A stretch of 64,000 bases of DNA from Streptosporangium nondiastaticum (GCF_003011965.1 NZ_PXWG01000004.1:1-64000), one strand, 5' to 3'. Positions 36,551-45,201 are shown, counted from the stretch's first letter. Notes: generated from the letters alone by a model not told the origin. Numbers and translations: made by a program.

Positions 36551-37024
36551 TCACGCCGTGCCTCCCCCTGCTGTCGTGGGCCAGCCGTGGGCGGAGAACA
36601 GGGCGCCGGCGCAGAACCGGTCCAGGACGGCGGCGGTGTAGGGCACGCAGTCCGCCGGTGGCCGGCCGGGGTCGGCCCACACCAGGGCGGAGCACTTGCC
36701 CGGCTCGCGGTTGCGGGGTTCCCCGGACCACCGCTGGGTCGTGAAGACCACCCCCAGCCGTGCCTGGCCTTCGGGGGAGCGGTGGTGGATGAGGTGGCAG
36801 AACTCCAGGTCGGTCGGCGCGATGCCGACGCCGACCTCTTCGCCGGCTTCCCGCAGGGCTCCTTCGACGACGGTCTCGCCGTCCTCCAGGTGCCCGCCGG
36901 GCGGAGCGAGGAGGCCGCTGGCGTAGACGTCTCCGGCCCGGCGCAGCAGCAGGACGCGCCCGTCGGTGCGGTGCAGCAGGACCATGACGTCGACCACGCT
37001 GCGGTAGCGGATCCGCCGGCTCAT
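36551..37024 (-). CDS. NUDIX hydrolase
   Basis: A 157-residue pyrophosphohydrolase acting on nucleoside diphosphate-linked compounds. The complete Nudix box GGHLEDGETVVEGALREAGEEVGV-type helix (Gx5Ex7REUxEExGU) lies around residues 43-65, with its catalytic glutamates intact. An N-terminal strand (VVDVMVLLHRTDGRVLLLRR) and a C-terminal strand pair (RLGVVFTTQRWSGEP) are as expected for MutT-like members. The substrate is not predictable. ATG 37024 starts before the first strand. Confidence 0.93.
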   Translation of the reverse strand: MSRRIRYRSVVDVMVLLHRTDGRVLLLRRAGDVYASGLLAPPGGHLEDGETVVEGALREAGEEVGVGIAPTDLEFCHLIHHRSPEGQARLGVVFTTQRWSGEPRNREPGKCSALVWADPGRPPADCVPYTAAVLDRFCAGALFSAHGWPTTAGGGTA

Positions 37025-37263
37025 GCGAGCCTCCCCGCGGCGGTCCGGGCGGGGGCGGCAGGGCCCGGGAGCGGCCGGTGTTCGAACAGCAAGGGCACCC
37101 TCGTGTTGCTCGTACGGCGGACGGGACGGTGACGCACTACGCCTCCTCGTTGACGCGTGGATCGGACGAGTGATCGGAAAAACGACCCCCGATCGGGTCC
37201 GTCACGGACTCCGGCGGACGCTTCATAGCGCGTAAGTTCGAGCCGGGGTCAAGAAGGCCGTGG

Positions 37264-38054
37264 CTACGGGGCGGGAGCCGGAAGGGGCCTTGTGCGATTC
37301 ACCCGGCCGTGGCTCCTCACCCGTTCCGGGGGTTGCGTTGCTCCCGGGAACGGCGGGCCGCGGCCCACCGCCCGTGTTCGCGGGCCGGCGGGCGCGGCTC
37401 CTTTGCAGCAGGCCGGGTGACGCCCGTCCCCCGCGGGCCATCGGAGCGCTCCCTGGCCCGGCCGCGCGAAGCGGTGCGCGGCGACGGCGAGGGCCGTCGC
37501 GGCGAGCGCGGCGGTGATGCCGAGTTCCGCCGCGACGGGGAGCTGCCGGCCGGAGGCGGAGGCGGGGGCCGCGGCGGCGGGCGCGTGGGCCGCCACCGCG
37601 CGGCGCAGTGGATCGAGCGCGTAGGTCAGCGGGTCGGCCAGGCAGATCACCATCAGCCGGTGCGGCAGGCCGGACAGCGGGAACATCGCCCCGGCGAGGA
37701 ACAGCAGCGGTGTCATGGCGAAGCCGGGCACCGCCTGGAACGTCTCGATGCGGGAGATGCAGACGGCGGCGACGGCACCGAGGGCGGTCAGCGCGCGCTG
37801 AGGGCGAGTTCGCCCGTGAGGACCGCGAGCAGGGCCGGGTCGTAGGGGACGTGCGCGCCTTCGCGGTCCCGGACGATGGACGCCCCCGCGCCGATCGCGG
37901 GCATCTGCACGGTCATGGTCAGGACGCCCGCCGGCACGGTCCCCGTGACGGTCGTCATCGTCCGCCGTCCGAGTCGTGGATGGACGGCCTCCACGCCGGG
38001 GTACGCCTTGCGCAGGCCCCGGGCGAGGACGGTGACGGGCGCGCGCCCGCGCAC
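37264..38054 (-). pseudogene. Relic of a DrrAB-type ABC exporter (ATPase start plus permease), deleted and frameshifted
   Basis: From the right, VTVLARGLRKAYPGVEAVHP is the first ~20 residues of a drug-exporter ABC ATPase, then the rest of the ATPase is missing. Next comes ABC-2 permease sequence (PAGVLTMTVQMPAIGAGASI), which jumps from VRDREG straight to VPYDPALLAVLTGELAL, indicating an internal deletion, and stops at 37788. The permease resumes in another frame (ALTALGAVAAVCISRIETFQ, then MTPLLFLAGAMFPLSGLPHR and LADPLTYALDPLRRAV) and runs past its old end. So at least two deletions and one frameshift are visible. Adjacent lasso peptide genes in the same direction suggest it was that cluster's exporter. 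No functional product is expected. Confidence 0.8.
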
Positions 38055-38230
38055 GGCCGCCGCGGCATCGCTCCGCCCGGAATGCCGGGCGGTGAGACCC
38101 GGGCCGGGGGCCTGCCGTACCGGAGGGGCCCTGAACCGGGCGTCACCGCTTCATGTGTCACCAGCCCTTCGACGGGCCCGGCGCCGGGCGTCCGGCCGGA
38201 GCACTGCCGGTCCCGGTGCGGTGCCGGGCG

Positions 38231-38365
38231 TCAGCCGGCGCTGTAGCAGTACCAGGGGGAGCCGGCGTCCTCCAGGTTGTACCCGTAGGTGCAGCCGTGC
38301 GTCAGCTCGGTGAAGTCGCCGGCTTCCACCAGCGCGGGGGGCTCGTACAGCTCGCGCTCTTCCAT
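38231..38365 (-). CDS. Lasso peptide precursor
   Basis: A 44-residue peptide. The leader contains the actinobacterial lasso pattern Yx2PxLx3Gx5T: Tyr7, Pro10, Leu12, Gly16 and Thr22. Thr22 is the penultimate leader residue, so the core is residues 24-44. The core begins GCTYGYNLED and ends PWYCYSAG: Gly1 is the ring donor, Glu9 the likely acceptor for a nine-residue macrolactam (Asp10 is next to it). Cys2 and Cys17 could form a ring-tail disulfide, and Tyr/Trp residues near 15-18 are possible plugs. ATG 38365 has AAGGAG 6 nt upstream; an ATG at 38380 is in frame but overlaps the B2 stop and lacks spacing. It sits after B2, not before C as is usual. Confidence 0.88.
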   Translation of the reverse strand: MEERELYEPPALVEAGDFTELTHGCTYGYNLEDAGSPWYCYSAG

Positions 38366-38376
38366 GGCTCTCTCCT

Positions 38377-38808
38377 TCATCCGCGGTCCGCGCCCCGTGG
38401 CGCGGGCACGATCATCAACGGGCGGTAGTAGCCGTCCGGGTGCGGTTCGCCGACCGGGCGGCCCTCCACCTGCACCCAGGCGTGAGCGCGGAAGGGCTCG
38501 GTGCGCACTCCGGTGCACCAGTCCGGCCAGGTGCCGCGCAACCGGCACAGCAGCGCGGTGGCGATGGACCGCTGCAGGCAACCCTCACCCGCGCACCGGG
38601 CGCTGACCGCGACCACCGCGCGGCGGGCGGCCAGGGCCTGCTCCGCCGTGGCGGGCCGGGCACCGCGCCGGGTGGCCGACAGCACCGAGCGCATGCGGCG
38701 GGGCCTGAGCTCGGCCAGCGGCCGTGCGGCGGCCACCGCGAGCAGGGCGGCGGCGCGGTGGTGCGGCGGGACGGTGCGGCGGACGGCGGGGACCATGGGC
38801 GTGCTCAT
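38377..38808 (-). CDS. Lasso peptide B2 leader peptidase (transglutaminase-like)
   Basis: A 143-residue protein of the lasso peptide biosynthesis B2 family, which cleaves the leader before macrocyclisation. The catalytic Cys is in CAGEGCLQRSIATALLCRLR and the His in FRAHAWVQVEGRPVGEP; the acid would be in the segment after it. The N-terminal half is helical (RAAALLAVAAARPLAELRPR). Intact by length and motifs. Its ATG overlaps the B1 stop (ATGA), and its stop lies 11 nt before the precursor start. Confidence 0.9.
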   Translation of the reverse strand: MSTPMVPAVRRTVPPHHRAAALLAVAAARPLAELRPRRMRSVLSATRRGARPATAEQALAARRAVVAVSARCAGEGCLQRSIATALLCRLRGTWPDWCTGVRTEPFRAHAWVQVEGRPVGEPHPDGYYRPLMIVPAPRGADRG

Positions 38809-39068
38809 GCGGACACCACCAGCCGGGCCTCGGTGAGGGTGCGGATGAAGGACGCCACGTCGCCCGCGGTGCGTTCGGCGGGGAGGGCCGGATAGCGCTC
38901 GCCCAGCCGCTGCGCCGTCTGCTGGGGTGTCGCGCCGTCGAGCAGGGAGCGCAGGATGAGCGCACCGGTGCTGTTGAGCTGCCAGTAGCGGCCGCCGGCC
39001 TCGTCGAGCAGCACCATGCCGTGATCGGTGTCGGTCGCCGAGACGTGGCGGCGCAGGGCGAAGGTCAT
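38805..39068 (-). CDS. Lasso peptide B1 (PqqD-like RiPP recognition element)
   Basis: An 87-residue PqqD-fold protein that binds the lasso leader and delivers it to B2. The RRE pattern is clear: LRRHVSATDTDHGMVLLDEA, GRYWQLNSTGALILRSLLDG and PQQTAQRLGERYPALP, finishing with DVASFIRTLTEARLVVSA. ATG 39068 has GGAGG 6 nt upstream and overlaps the end of the truncated C gene (ATGA), which shows the old C-B1-B2 coupling is preserved. Confidence 0.92.
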   Translation of the reverse strand: MTFALRRHVSATDTDHGMVLLDEAGGRYWQLNSTGALILRSLLDGATPQQTAQRLGERYPALPAERTAGDVASFIRTLTEARLVVSA

Positions 39069-39426
39069 GGCGGTCCTCCGGTGGCGGCGGAGACGGGGGA
39101 GGGGGCGCGCCCCGCGCGGGACCGGAGCCAGACCTCGCAGGCGAGGGTGGCGTCCAGGCCGCGCAGCGCGTTGGGGTCCGGGTGGACGCCGAGGAGCCTC
39201 GCGCGGAGTGCGGCGGCGTCGATCAGGCCGGTACGGGCGAGCAGCGAGTCCTCGAACAGGCCCAGGATGGCGGCGCGGTTGACGCGCAGGCCAGTGTGGA
39301 AATCGGCGGGTTGCTGCGGATGTAGTCGTGCAGCCGGGAACCGCGGCCGGTCATCAGCCGGGTCATGGCCGCGAGCCGTCCGGCGTCGCGGACCCAGGGG
39401 CCGGGTTCCTCCGCGGGCGCGGCCAT
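39065..39426 (-). pseudogene. Truncated, frameshifted lasso peptide macrolactam synthetase (C protein)
   Basis: Only the C-terminal ~120 codons of an asparagine-synthetase-like lasso C enzyme (normally ~600 residues) remain. The upstream piece reads GPWVRDAGRLAAMTRLMTGR, then GSRLHDYIRSNP. The downstream piece, in another frame, reads DFHTGLRVNRAAILGLFEDS, then LLARTGLIDAAALRARLLG and ATLACEVWLRS, ending at the B1 overlap. Restoring one base near 39315-39318 (AACCCGCC to AACCCGGCC) rejoins the frames as NPADFHTGL, so a single-base deletion is the lesion. The glutaminase and most of the synthetase domain are absent from the sequence upstream. The ring-closing step cannot be carried out from this locus. 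Confidence 0.85.
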
Positions 39427-39666
39427 GCCGGCGACACCGATGTCAACGCGGCACGCGCACCGGCGAGAGACACAACCCGCAAGGGTGGAAAGGGATATCA
39501 CGTGATGGACGGACAATAGGGCCGCAAAGCGCCATGTCAGCCCCGTGTCTCCCCGGATGCGCTCCCCGTCCGCTTCCTGAATGCGCGGGGAGTGCTCCGG
39601 TGCGCCGAGGCGGAAGCGTGCGTGCGGGCCGTGCGGTGGGTACGCCTGACGGGGGAGGGGGCGGTC

Positions 39667-39906
39667 ATGGGGATTCTGAAGAAGCTGGCGCAGGCGCTCC
39701 GGGGCACCGGCGGAAGCCGCAGTCGTGGCGGAAGCAGCGGGAGCAGCAGGAGCGGGGGATACGTGGACACGTCGGGGGACTCCGGGGGAGACGGCGGAGG
39801 GTCGGGTCACCACTCCGGTGGAGGCCATTCAGGGGGAGGGCATCACTCGTGCGGCGGGGGGCACAGCGGGGACGGCGGCTCGGGCGGCTGCGGCTCGTCC
39901 TCGTGA
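39667..39906 (+). CDS. Small Gly/Ser/His/Cys-rich protein, unknown
   Basis: A 79-residue protein with a short amphipathic basic head (MGILKKLAQALRG) and a long Gly/Ser tail. The tail carries SGHHSGGGHSGGGHHSCGGG and a final GGCGSSS. The His and Cys clusters suggest metal binding. Similar Gly/Cys-rich tails end several uncharacterised actinobacterial proteins. A purine-rich GGGGGAGGGGG lies 5-15 nt upstream of ATG 39667. No family is recognised, and the low complexity makes it less certain to be coding; the head region has normal codon bias. Confidence 0.55.
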   Translation: MGILKKLAQALRGTGGSRSRGGSSGSSRSGGYVDTSGDSGGDGGGSGHHSGGGHSGGGHHSCGGGHSGDGGSGGCGSSS

Positions 39907-40041
39907 GCCTCGTGAGCGCAGTGAGCACTTGAGGAGCACGAGGACGAAGCGGATGAAGCACCAGAAAGCAGTCGTGGGTGTGCCGGCTGTGACGGACGCG
40001 CTCGGCGTAAGGTGAGCGCGCAACGCCGCCCCCGCGAACCG

Positions 40042-41202
40042 TCAGGCGGCCACGGCACCGCCCCGCTCCCTCTCCTCACGGTGGATCGGCGCGTCCGAGC
40101 CCGTCAGGGGCACCCCCGTGCCTCCCCGCCGGGCCGCCACGATCTCCGCCGCGATCGACAAGGCGGTCTCCTCGGGCGTACGGGCGCCGAGGTCGAGGCC
40201 GATCGGCGACCGCAGCCGGGCCAGTTCCCCTTCGGTCACGCCCGCTTCGCGCAGCCTCCGGCCGCGGTCCGCGTGGGTGCGGCGCGAGCCCATCGCGCCG
40301 ACGAACGCGACCGGCATCCGCAGCGCCTCCTTCAGCAGGGGCACGTCGAACTTGGCGTCATGGGTGAGCACGCAGAGGACCGTGCGCCCGTCGACGGCGG
40401 TGCGCCGCAGGTAGCGGTGGGGCCAGTCGACCACGACGTCGTCGGCCTCGGGGAAGCGGGCCCGCGTGGCGAAGACGGGGCGGGCGTCGCACACGGTCAC
40501 GTCGTAGCCGAGGAACTTGCCCGCCCGTACGAGCGCCGCGGCGAAGTCGATCGCACCGAAGACGATCATGCGGGGCGGCGGCACGCTCGCTTCGACGAGC
40601 AGCGTGAGCCCGCCGGGGCAGTGCGACCCGTCTTCCGAGAGGCCGACCGTTCCGGTGCGGCCGGTGTCCAGCACGGCCCGCGCCTCGGCCGCCGCCGTCC
40701 GGTCCAGTTCCGCGCGGCCGCCGAGGGAGCCTTCGTACGAGAGGGAGCCCTCGTGCGACCCCTCGGGGCGTACGAGCAGTGCCCTGCAAAGGAGTTCGTC
40801 CGGGCCCCGGACCACCCGGGCGACCGCCACCGGCTCGCCCCGGGCGGCCGCCGACACCGCCGACCGGAGCACCGCCCGCCACGGCGCGCCCGCGGCCACC
40901 GGCGTGACCATGATGTCGATGACCCCGCCGCAGGTGAGCCCGACCGCGAAGGCGTCGTCGTCGCTGTAGCCGAACCGCTCGACCACGGTCTCGCCGTCCG
41001 CCAGCGCCTGCCGGCACAGCTCGTACACCGCCCCTTCGACGCAGCCGCCGGACACCGAGCCGATGACGGTGCCCTCGCGGTCGACGGCGAGGGCGGCGCC
41101 GGGGCCGCGCGGGGCGCTGCCGCCGACGGCCACCACGGTGGCGACGGCGAAGTCCCGGCCCTGCTCGGCCCAGCGGTGCAGTTCCCCGGCGATCTCAAGC
41201 AT
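40042..41202 (-). CDS. XdhC/CoxI-family molybdenum cofactor insertion chaperone (PaoD-like)
   Basis: A 386-residue protein with two parts. The XdhC N-terminal domain has FAVATVVAVGGSAPRGPGAA, GSVSGGCVEGAVYELCRQAL and VGLTCGGVIDIMVTP, including the conserved cysteines. The C-terminal Rossmann domain has RMIVFGAIDFAAALVRAGKF, WPHRYLRR, TVLCVLTHDAKFDVPLLKEA and VAFVGAMGSRRTH. Members bind and sulfurate the Mo cofactor for xanthine dehydrogenase-like enzymes. The ATG overlaps the end of the Mo-subunit gene by 8 nt, so it is the last gene of the four-gene operon, as PaoD is in E. coli. Confidence 0.92.
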   Translation of the reverse strand: MLEIAGELHRWAEQGRDFAVATVVAVGGSAPRGPGAALAVDREGTVIGSVSGGCVEGAVYELCRQALADGETVVERFGYSDDDAFAVGLTCGGVIDIMVTPVAAGAPWRAVLRSAVSAAARGEPVAVARVVRGPDELLCRALLVRPEGSHEGSLSYEGSLGGRAELDRTAAAEARAVLDTGRTGTVGLSEDGSHCPGGLTLLVEASVPPPRMIVFGAIDFAAALVRAGKFLGYDVTVCDARPVFATRARFPEADDVVVDWPHRYLRRTAVDGRTVLCVLTHDAKFDVPLLKEALRMPVAFVGAMGSRRTHADRGRRLREAGVTEGELARLRSPIGLDLGARTPEETALSIAAEIVAARRGGTGVPLTGSDAPIHREERERGGAVAA

Positions 41203-43372
41203 GTGCTTCCCCCGCAGCACGAGCACCAGCACCAGCACCAGCATCAGCACCGGCACCGGCTGTACCGGCCAGGATGACGCGGTCCGGCCGGATGGGCAGG
41301 CTCCGGTGCCGTACGCCCGTCGCGTGCCGGACCGCGTTGGCGACGGCCGCCGCGGCACCCACGATGCCGATCTCGCCGATGCCCTTGATCCCGACCGGGT
41401 CGTGCGGATCCGGATCGTCGATCCAGTGCGCCTCGACGTGCGGGACGTCGGCGTGCGTGGCGACGTGGTAGCCCGCGAGGTCGGCGCCGTAGTGGCCGCC
41501 GGAGACGCTGTCCCGTACCGCTTCTTCGTGCAGGGCCATGGAGATGCCCCAGATCATTCCGCCGGTGAACTGGCCGCGGGCGGTGAGGGGGTTGATGATC
41601 CGGCCCGCCGCGAAGACGCCGAGCATGCGCCGTACGCGCACCTCGCCGGTGGTGACGTCCACGGCGACCTCGGCGAACTGCGCTCCGAAGGAGTGCCGTT
41701 CCATCTGTGCGAGGGCGCCGACGGCCTCGGTGGTGTCCGAGCGCACTGTGATGCCCTCGGGCGGGATGCCGGCGCCCGGGACGAGCCGCTCGCGCAGCTC
41801 GCCGGCCGCCGTGGTGATCGCCCATGACCAGGAGCGCGTGCCCATCGAGCCTCCGGCGATCATCGCCGGTCCGAAGTCGCTGTCCCCGATCCGCATCCGG
41901 ACGCGGTCCGGCGCGACCTCCAGCGCGTCGGCGGCCACCTGGGTGAGCGCGGTCCGCGCCCCGGTGCCGATGTCCGCCGCGGCGATCCGTACGGTGAAGG
42001 TGCCGTCGGCCTCCGCCGTGACGGCCGCCGTGGACGGCAGGGCCATCACCGGGAAGCTTGCCGCGGCCGTGCCGGTGCCGAGCAGCCAGCGGCCTTCGCG
42101 GCGCAGTCCGGGACGGGGGTCCCGGTCCGCCCAGCCGAACCTGCGGGCGCCCTCTTGGAAGCAGGCGATCAGGTTGCGGCTGCTGAAGGGCAGGCCGGAC
42201 ACGGGCCCCCGCTCGGGCTCGTTGCGCACGCGCAGCTCGATCGGGTCGATCCCGCACTTCTCGGCGAGCTCGTCCAGCGCCGTCTCCAGCGCGAACGACC
42301 CCGGTGCCTCGCCGGGTGCGCGCATCCACGTCGGGGTCGGCAGGTCGAGGCGCACCACCAGGTTGGCCGTGTGGTGGGCGTCGGCGTCGTACATCACCCG
42401 CGTCGCGCCGGTGCTCGGCTCGACGAACTCGTGCACGGTGGAGGTGTGGCTCAGGGAGCGGTGCTCCAGCGCGCGCAGCCGTCCGCCGGTGTCGGCGCCG
42501 AGCCTGATCCGCTGGATCGTGGCGCTGCGGTGGCCGGCGAGGGGGAACATCTGGCGACGCGTCAGCACGACGCGCACCGGCCGCCGGAGGTGCGTCGCGG
42601 CCATCACGGCGGCCACCTGGTGGGCCCGGATCCCCTTGCTGCCGAAGCCGCCGCCGACGTGTTCGGACCGCACCCGCACCGAGGCGGGGTCGAGCGAGAA
42701 CAGGTTCGCGAGCTCGCCCACGATCCAGGTGGCGCCCTGGTTGGAGTCCACGACGTCGAGCCGGCCGCCGTCCCAGCGGGCCGTCGCCGCGTGGGGCTCC
42801 ATCGGGTGGTGGTACTCCTCCGGGGTGGTGTACTCCGCGTCCACGACGACCGCGGACGCGGCGAGCGCGGCCTCCATGTCGCCCTTGCGGGTCTCGGCCG
42901 GCATGCGGCCGCCGACGGGGTACGCGTCCGGGCGGTCGCGGGTGAAGGCCGTGTCGTGCGGTTCCTCCTCGTAGCGCACGACGAGCGCTTCGGCGGCCTC
43001 CCTGGCCTGTTCGGGGGTCTCGGCGACGACCAGGGCCACCGGCCATCCCATGAACGGCACCCGGTCGTGCTGGAAGACGACACAGGTCGGGTCCGGCGGA
43101 ACCCCCAGGAGGCCGATGTAGTCGGCGTTGAGCCGCGGGGCGTTCCCGTGGTGGAGGACGGTGAGCACTCCCGGCATCGCGAGCACCCCGGCGGTCTCCA
43201 GGGAGGTGATGCGGCCGCGCGCGACGGTGGACAGCACCAGCCAGCCGTGGGCGAGTCCGGCGAAGGGGATCTCGGCGGCGTAGCGGGCGGCGCCGGTGAC
43301 CTTGTCGCGGCCTTCCACCCGGGTGCGGGCGGTGCCGACGGCGCTCTCGCGCGCCGCGGGGGCGGTGGTCAT
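41195..43372 (-). CDS. Molybdopterin-binding subunit of aldehyde/xanthine dehydrogenase (PaoC-like)
   Basis: A 725-residue large subunit that holds the Mo cofactor and hydroxylates aldehydes or purines. Seen are RVEGRDKVTGAARYAAEIPF at the start, EEYHHPMEPHAATARWDGGR, VRSEHVGGGFGSKGIRAHQV, WMRAPGEAPGSFALETALDE and IKGIGEIGIVGAAAAVANAV with the catalytic Glu near the end. The length fits the YagR/PaoC group rather than fused xanthine dehydrogenases. The last ~20 residues are Ala/Gly repeats from hexanucleotide slippage around 41221-41260. It overlaps both flanking genes by 4-8 nt. Confidence 0.94.
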   Translation of the reverse strand: MTTAPAARESAVGTARTRVEGRDKVTGAARYAAEIPFAGLAHGWLVLSTVARGRITSLETAGVLAMPGVLTVLHHGNAPRLNADYIGLLGVPPDPTCVVFQHDRVPFMGWPVALVVAETPEQAREAAEALVVRYEEEPHDTAFTRDRPDAYPVGGRMPAETRKGDMEAALAASAVVVDAEYTTPEEYHHPMEPHAATARWDGGRLDVVDSNQGATWIVGELANLFSLDPASVRVRSEHVGGGFGSKGIRAHQVAAVMAATHLRRPVRVVLTRRQMFPLAGHRSATIQRIRLGADTGGRLRALEHRSLSHTSTVHEFVEPSTGATRVMYDADAHHTANLVVRLDLPTPTWMRAPGEAPGSFALETALDELAEKCGIDPIELRVRNEPERGPVSGLPFSSRNLIACFQEGARRFGWADRDPRPGLRREGRWLLGTGTAAASFPVMALPSTAAVTAEADGTFTVRIAAADIGTGARTALTQVAADALEVAPDRVRMRIGDSDFGPAMIAGGSMGTRSWSWAITTAAGELRERLVPGAGIPPEGITVRSDTTEAVGALAQMERHSFGAQFAEVAVDVTTGEVRVRRMLGVFAAGRIINPLTARGQFTGGMIWGISMALHEEAVRDSVSGGHYGADLAGYHVATHADVPHVEAHWIDDPDPHDPVGIKGIGEIGIVGAAAAVANAVRHATGVRHRSLPIRPDRVILAGTAGAGADAGAGAGARAAGEAHA

Positions 43373-44361
43373 CGGGCGGCCTCCTCGGTGAGTCCGGTCA
43401 GGACCGCCACGACGAGATTGCGCATCAAGGTGACCTTGTACGCGTTGTGCGGCAGCGGTCGGGCGGCCGCCAGTTCGGCGTCCGCGGCGGCGGCGAACGT
43501 CTCGCCGCCGGCGGGTGCTCCGGTCAGCGTCCGTTCGGCGGCGCGGGCCCGCCACGGGCGGGACGCCACCGCTCCGAAGGCCAGGCGCGCTTCGCGGATC
43601 ACGCCGTCGCGGACGTCGAGGGCCGCGGCGACCGAGCCGATCGCGAAGGCGTACGAGGCGCGTTCGCGGACCTTCCGGTAGCGGGAGAGCGCGGCGACGG
43701 GGGCGGGCGGCAGGGTGACAGCGGTGATCAGCGCGCCCTGCGGCAGGGCGGTTTCCCGGTGCGGTGTGCCGTCCACGGGCAGGTAGAGGTCTGCGAGCGG
43801 CAGTTCGCCCGGCCCGTCGCCCGTGCGGTACGAGACGACGGCGTCGAAGGCGGTCAGTGCGACGGCCATGTCCGAGGGGTGGACCGCCACGCAGTGGGCG
43901 GAGGCGCCCAGGATCGCGTGGTTGCGGTGTTCGCCCTCGACGGCCGGGCAGCCGCTGCCGGGGACGCGCTTGTTGCAGGGCCTGCTCACGTCGGTGAAGT
44001 AGCCGCAGCGGGTGCGCTGGAGCAGGTTGCCGCCGACCGTGGCCATGTTGCGCAGCTGCCCGGAGGCGCCGGCCAGCACGGCCTGGGCCAGTGCCGGGTA
44101 GCGGCTGCGGACGCCGGGGTGCGCGGCGAGGTCGCTGTTGGTGACGGTGGCGCCGATGCGCAGCCCTCCGTCCGCTGTCGGCTCGATGCGGTCCAGGGGA
44201 AGTCCGCGCACGTCGACGAGCCGGGAGGGGCGCTCGACGCCGGCCTTCATCAGGTCGACGAGGTTGGTGCCGCCGCCGAGGAAGCGGGCGCCGGCATCGG
44301 CGCCGAGCAGCGCGAGCGCGCCGGAGACGTCGGACGCGCGCTGGTAGCCGAACTCCTTCAC
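43369..44361 (-). CDS. FAD-binding subunit of aldehyde/xanthine dehydrogenase (PaoB-like)
   Basis: A 330-residue flavin subunit passing electrons from Fe-S centres to an acceptor. The FAD motifs are GARFLGGGTNLVDLMKAGVE and LRNMATVGGNLLQRTRCGYF. It keeps the Cys-rich insertion RTRCGYFTDVSRPCNKRVPG SGC that marks the YagS/PaoB branch, where it binds an additional 4Fe-4S cluster. GTG 44361 overlaps the Fe-S subunit stop. This insertion supports the Pao-type assignment over ordinary xanthine dehydrogenase. Confidence 0.93.
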   Translation of the reverse strand: MKEFGYQRASDVSGALALLGADAGARFLGGGTNLVDLMKAGVERPSRLVDVRGLPLDRIEPTADGGLRIGATVTNSDLAAHPGVRSRYPALAQAVLAGASGQLRNMATVGGNLLQRTRCGYFTDVSRPCNKRVPGSGCPAVEGEHRNHAILGASAHCVAVHPSDMAVALTAFDAVVSYRTGDGPGELPLADLYLPVDGTPHRETALPQGALITAVTLPPAPVAALSRYRKVRERASYAFAIGSVAAALDVRDGVIREARLAFGAVASRPWRARAAERTLTGAPAGGETFAAAADAELAAARPLPHNAYKVTLMRNLVVAVLTGLTEEAAR

Positions 44362-44948
44362 GCCGCCTCCCCGGCGCCGGCCGCCGTCGTCCCCGCGGAC
44401 TCCGCCCGGGCCGCGGCGGCCGCACGGGAGACCGCCTGCACGATCGACACGTAGGCGCTGCAGCGGCACAGGTTGCCGCTCATCCGCTCCCGTATCTCGT
44501 CGTCGGTCAGCGGGGGCGGGCCGGCTTCGGGCCGTACGTCGTCGGTGACGGCGCTCGGCCAGCCCGCCGCGTGCTCCTCGATCACCGCGACCGCCGAGCA
44601 GATCTGCCCCGGCGTGCAGTAGCCGCACTGATAGCCGTCCAGATCGAGGAACGCCTGCTGGACCGGGTGCAGTTGACCGCCCTCGGCGAGGCCTTCGACG
44701 GTCGTGACCGCACGCCCCTCGGCGGCCACCGCGAGCTGCAGGCAGGCCACGGTTCTGCGCCCGTCGAGCAGGACCGTGCAGGCCCCGCACTGCCCCTGGT
44801 CGCAGCCCTTTTTGGTGCCGGTCAGGTCGAGCCGCTCGCGCAGCGCGTCGAGCAGGGTGGTGCGGTGGTCCACGGTCAGCGTGTGCTTGTCGCCGTTGAC
44901 GTCCAGGGTGATGGAGCTGTCGTGCGCGGACGAGGGGGGTGGGGCCAT
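44358..44948 (-). CDS. 2Fe-2S subunit of aldehyde/xanthine dehydrogenase (PaoA-like)
   Basis: A 196-residue subunit with two [2Fe-2S] clusters: the ferredoxin-type GCDQGQCGACTVLLDGRR with a fourth Cys in TVACLQLA, and the helical CGYCTPGQIC plus SGNLCRCSAYVSIVQAV. Unlike E. coli PaoA it lacks a Tat signal (the N-terminus is MAPPPSSAHDSSITLDVNGD), so the complex is probably cytoplasmic. It is the first gene of the operon, facing the TetR gene across a 324-bp operator region. Confidence 0.94.
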   Translation of the reverse strand: MAPPPSSAHDSSITLDVNGDKHTLTVDHRTTLLDALRERLDLTGTKKGCDQGQCGACTVLLDGRRTVACLQLAVAAEGRAVTTVEGLAEGGQLHPVQQAFLDLDGYQCGYCTPGQICSAVAVIEEHAAGWPSAVTDDVRPEAGPPPLTDDEIRERMSGNLCRCSAYVSIVQAVSRAAAAARAESAGTTAAGAGEAA

Positions 44949-45183
44949 GATCAGCCTTCTTTCGCGTATCCGGAGCCTCGTGCCCGGAGCGCGTCGCGGG
45001 GAGACGAACCGGCAGGCGGAACGAACGATGGATCAGGAAGGTCTCCGGGGGCGTGCCGGGGAGACCGCGAGGCGGTGCTGTGCGTGGCGGTTCGGGTGTC
45101 GGGAACACTGCGGGCGGCGAAGATCACGACGCCGGTGCCGGGACGGGCAACGGTCGGTCGCGCGTGCCGCTATGGTGAGCACA

Positions 45184-45201
45184 AGCGGACAACTGTCCGC
45201 T
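45184..45201. promoter_or_regulatory. Candidate TetR operator 1
   Basis: AGCGGACAACTGTCCGCT consists of perfect 8-bp arms (AGCGGACA/TGTCCGCT) around an AC centre. The same 12-bp core GGACAACTGTCC recurs exactly 30 bp downstream. Confidence 0.8.

Noticed and set aside
37788..38054. Independent 88-codon gene
   Set aside because: Its parts match separate pieces of an ABC ATPase and an ABC-2 permease joined by deletions, so it is a relic rather than a gene.
38231..38581. Longer 116-codon reading of the lasso precursor frame
   Set aside because: The upstream part overlaps B2 in another frame and is Arg/Pro/Gly-rich. The ATG at 38365 has a proper ribosome site and a canonical leader.
41195..44425. 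Upstream extension of the Mo-subunit frame
   Set aside because: The part above 43372 is Arg/Pro-rich shadow sequence over the FAD subunit; the true ATG is at 43372 with a coupled overlap.
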